Positions 62,698 through 64,000 of a stretch of 64,000 nt of DNA are shown here, one piece after another. The DNA is from Tetragonia tetragonoides. Lineage: Eukaryota; Streptophyta; Magnoliopsida; Caryophyllales; Aizoaceae. A program made the position numbers and the translations under genes. Under the pieces are notes generated by a model. The model worked only from the letters and a program-made list of their open reading frames with translations. It made no database searches and was not told where the DNA came from. Each line of letters begins with the position of its first letter. Within the stretch, counting starts at the first letter, position 1. The stretch lies in assembly GCA_038025085.1 (NCBI GenBank), contig CM076147.1, positions 28,931,001-28,995,000 of the forward strand. Reading direction: 5' to 3'.

Positions 62698-64000
62698 CTA
62701 TCATTCTGGAGAAAGTCCTCATTTTGTCCCTCGAGGTTTCGAGCTGATAACAAAATAGCAGTTAAAGACTCAAAACACAAAAGGTGCCTGAAAAGAGCCA
62801 ATAGAACTATAGAACTCAATCAACTCATTCCGTTGAATGTTATGTGGAATTTCATTGTAGTGAAAGGGTGCACATACAAGTTACAACTTCAATTAGGTTC
62901 CTCTGATTTCATTTGTGGATGGATATCTTCTCTCTCTATTTTCAAGTTAGTGGACAAGCTTGACTTTCTAAATGCTAAATTATTAAGTAGCTGTAGAATA
63001 ATATGAGTAAGCATATACAAGTGATGAGCATTTCGTCACTTGTCAATTCCTTCATAGTATCAAATGCACTAGAAAAAGATGAGAATATACGAATTGAAGA
63101 TAGCTTAAGAATACAACTTCTCCCATGTGAAAGGTGTTTGATAACTTGATAAACATTCAGCCTTTTGGATTCCTTTGTGCCCTTATTCTAAACTTTTGTT
63201 GCAAAGTTGATGACATAATTATGGGTATAGCAAAACAAATAGATCCTTTCTGGTTATAGGTAGTTAATGCATGTGGGATTTTGATTTTTAGTGGAATGTT
63301 AATTAACTTATAATACGTTTTTGAACCTATAAAATTATTGAACCGTACTAATTTGAATTGATCTTTTCATCTTAACGTTTAACCACTAAAAACTCATCCA
63401 AACAAAATAAAGAGTAATTGATTTAGAATTACATGACTGGGAATCCTCCTTTCATCAATGGCCAAAAGCTCAAAGTATTCACTTACTACCTAATTCCGAG
63501 TTTCAACCGAAATGGTGGACCACTTGGTACAATATTGCCATCTTTTCTTTTCTTTTTCTTTTGGTGCGACCACTGTCTTCTTATTTTTACCTCTGTAAGG
63601 GTTTGTTCTCCTCAACTTCCTACTGAAGTATTAAGTAAAAATTAGTTCAGTTCAGTAAAATTTAGTTCAGTTCAGTAAAAAGAAGTTCAGTTCAGAAGCA
63701 TTTAGTAGAGTTCGGTAAACTACACCAAAGAACAAATTTACACTTTATAATTGTAGATTCAGTTAAAAAAAAAGTTAAGTTCAGAAAAATTCAAATTAGT
63801 TCAGTAAATTTAAGTTTAGTTCAATATACGAAGATAACATTTATACAATGTGATAACACTCTCAAGTTAACATTGTAAATTTTTTACACTCAATCAAATA
63901 TCTTTTTTTTTATAATACACACAAGCAGTGATAAATTAATTAAATGATAGAGTTCATTAATCTTATTTATTTAAATTTAGCATCCTCTAATAAAAGAATT
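62698..64000. other. gene-free end of window, TTCAG-rich patch
   Basis: No gene supported. 63641-63830 is a run of AGTTCAGTTCAGTAAA units like those inside the Tourist-like MITEs at 3353 and 9822, but clear ends were not found. Confidence 0.5.

Overview
This is eukaryotic plant nuclear DNA. It is AT-rich, its genes are intron-split, and non-coding sequence with many small transposons takes up most of the window. The gene set (a CIPK kinase, a group IIa WRKY factor, a class II PTEN-formin, a tRNA adenosine deaminase subunit and a POLAR-like polarity protein) points to a flowering plant, most likely a eudicot. A Caryophyllales/Amaranthaceae source is a guess only; no sequence comparison could be run.

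Layout. 0.5-1.9 kb: an intronless CBL-interacting protein kinase (+). 2-19 kb: a gene-free accessory stretch of SINEs with target-site duplications (TSDs), Tourist-like, Stowaway-like and hAT-like MITEs, Helitron ends, a poly(A) retroposed fragment, a 437-bp tandem duplication and long TA and G runs. 19.1-22.2 kb: a four-exon group IIa WRKY gene (+) with W-box cores upstream of its TATA box and MITEs in introns 1 and 3. 22.2-28 kb: more MITEs and SINEs. 28.25-40.13 kb: a complete 17-exon class II formin (-, 1396 aa; PTEN-like, C2, FH1, FH2). 41.4-41.9 kb: a hAT MITE with a perfect 8-bp TSD. 42.96-49.81 kb: a same-orientation, 5'- and 3'-truncated duplicate of the FH2 half of that formin, carrying a 1356-bp non-autonomous hAT element with perfect TSDs; the intact gene preserves the empty site. 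50.2-52.9 kb: three more inverted-repeat elements, one with a nested SINE. 54.1-54.9 kb: a frameshifted Myb/NAM-associated (PIF/Harbinger-type) relic. 55.5-56.0 kb: TAD2 (+). 58.5-62.3 kb: a four-exon POLAR-like gene (+). 62.6-64 kb: a small MITE and TTCAG-rich sequence.

The five genes do not form a pathway; they are independent plant loci. Exon boundaries were derived by hand from GT/AG sites, phase continuity and family conservation. All 17 formin exons join in phase, including one GC-AG intron that is kept in the duplicate. I see no convincing new biological system. The most notable items are the FH2-only formin copy with mostly open exons, the datable hAT insertion within it, and the POLAR-like terminal intron whose splicing does not change the protein end.
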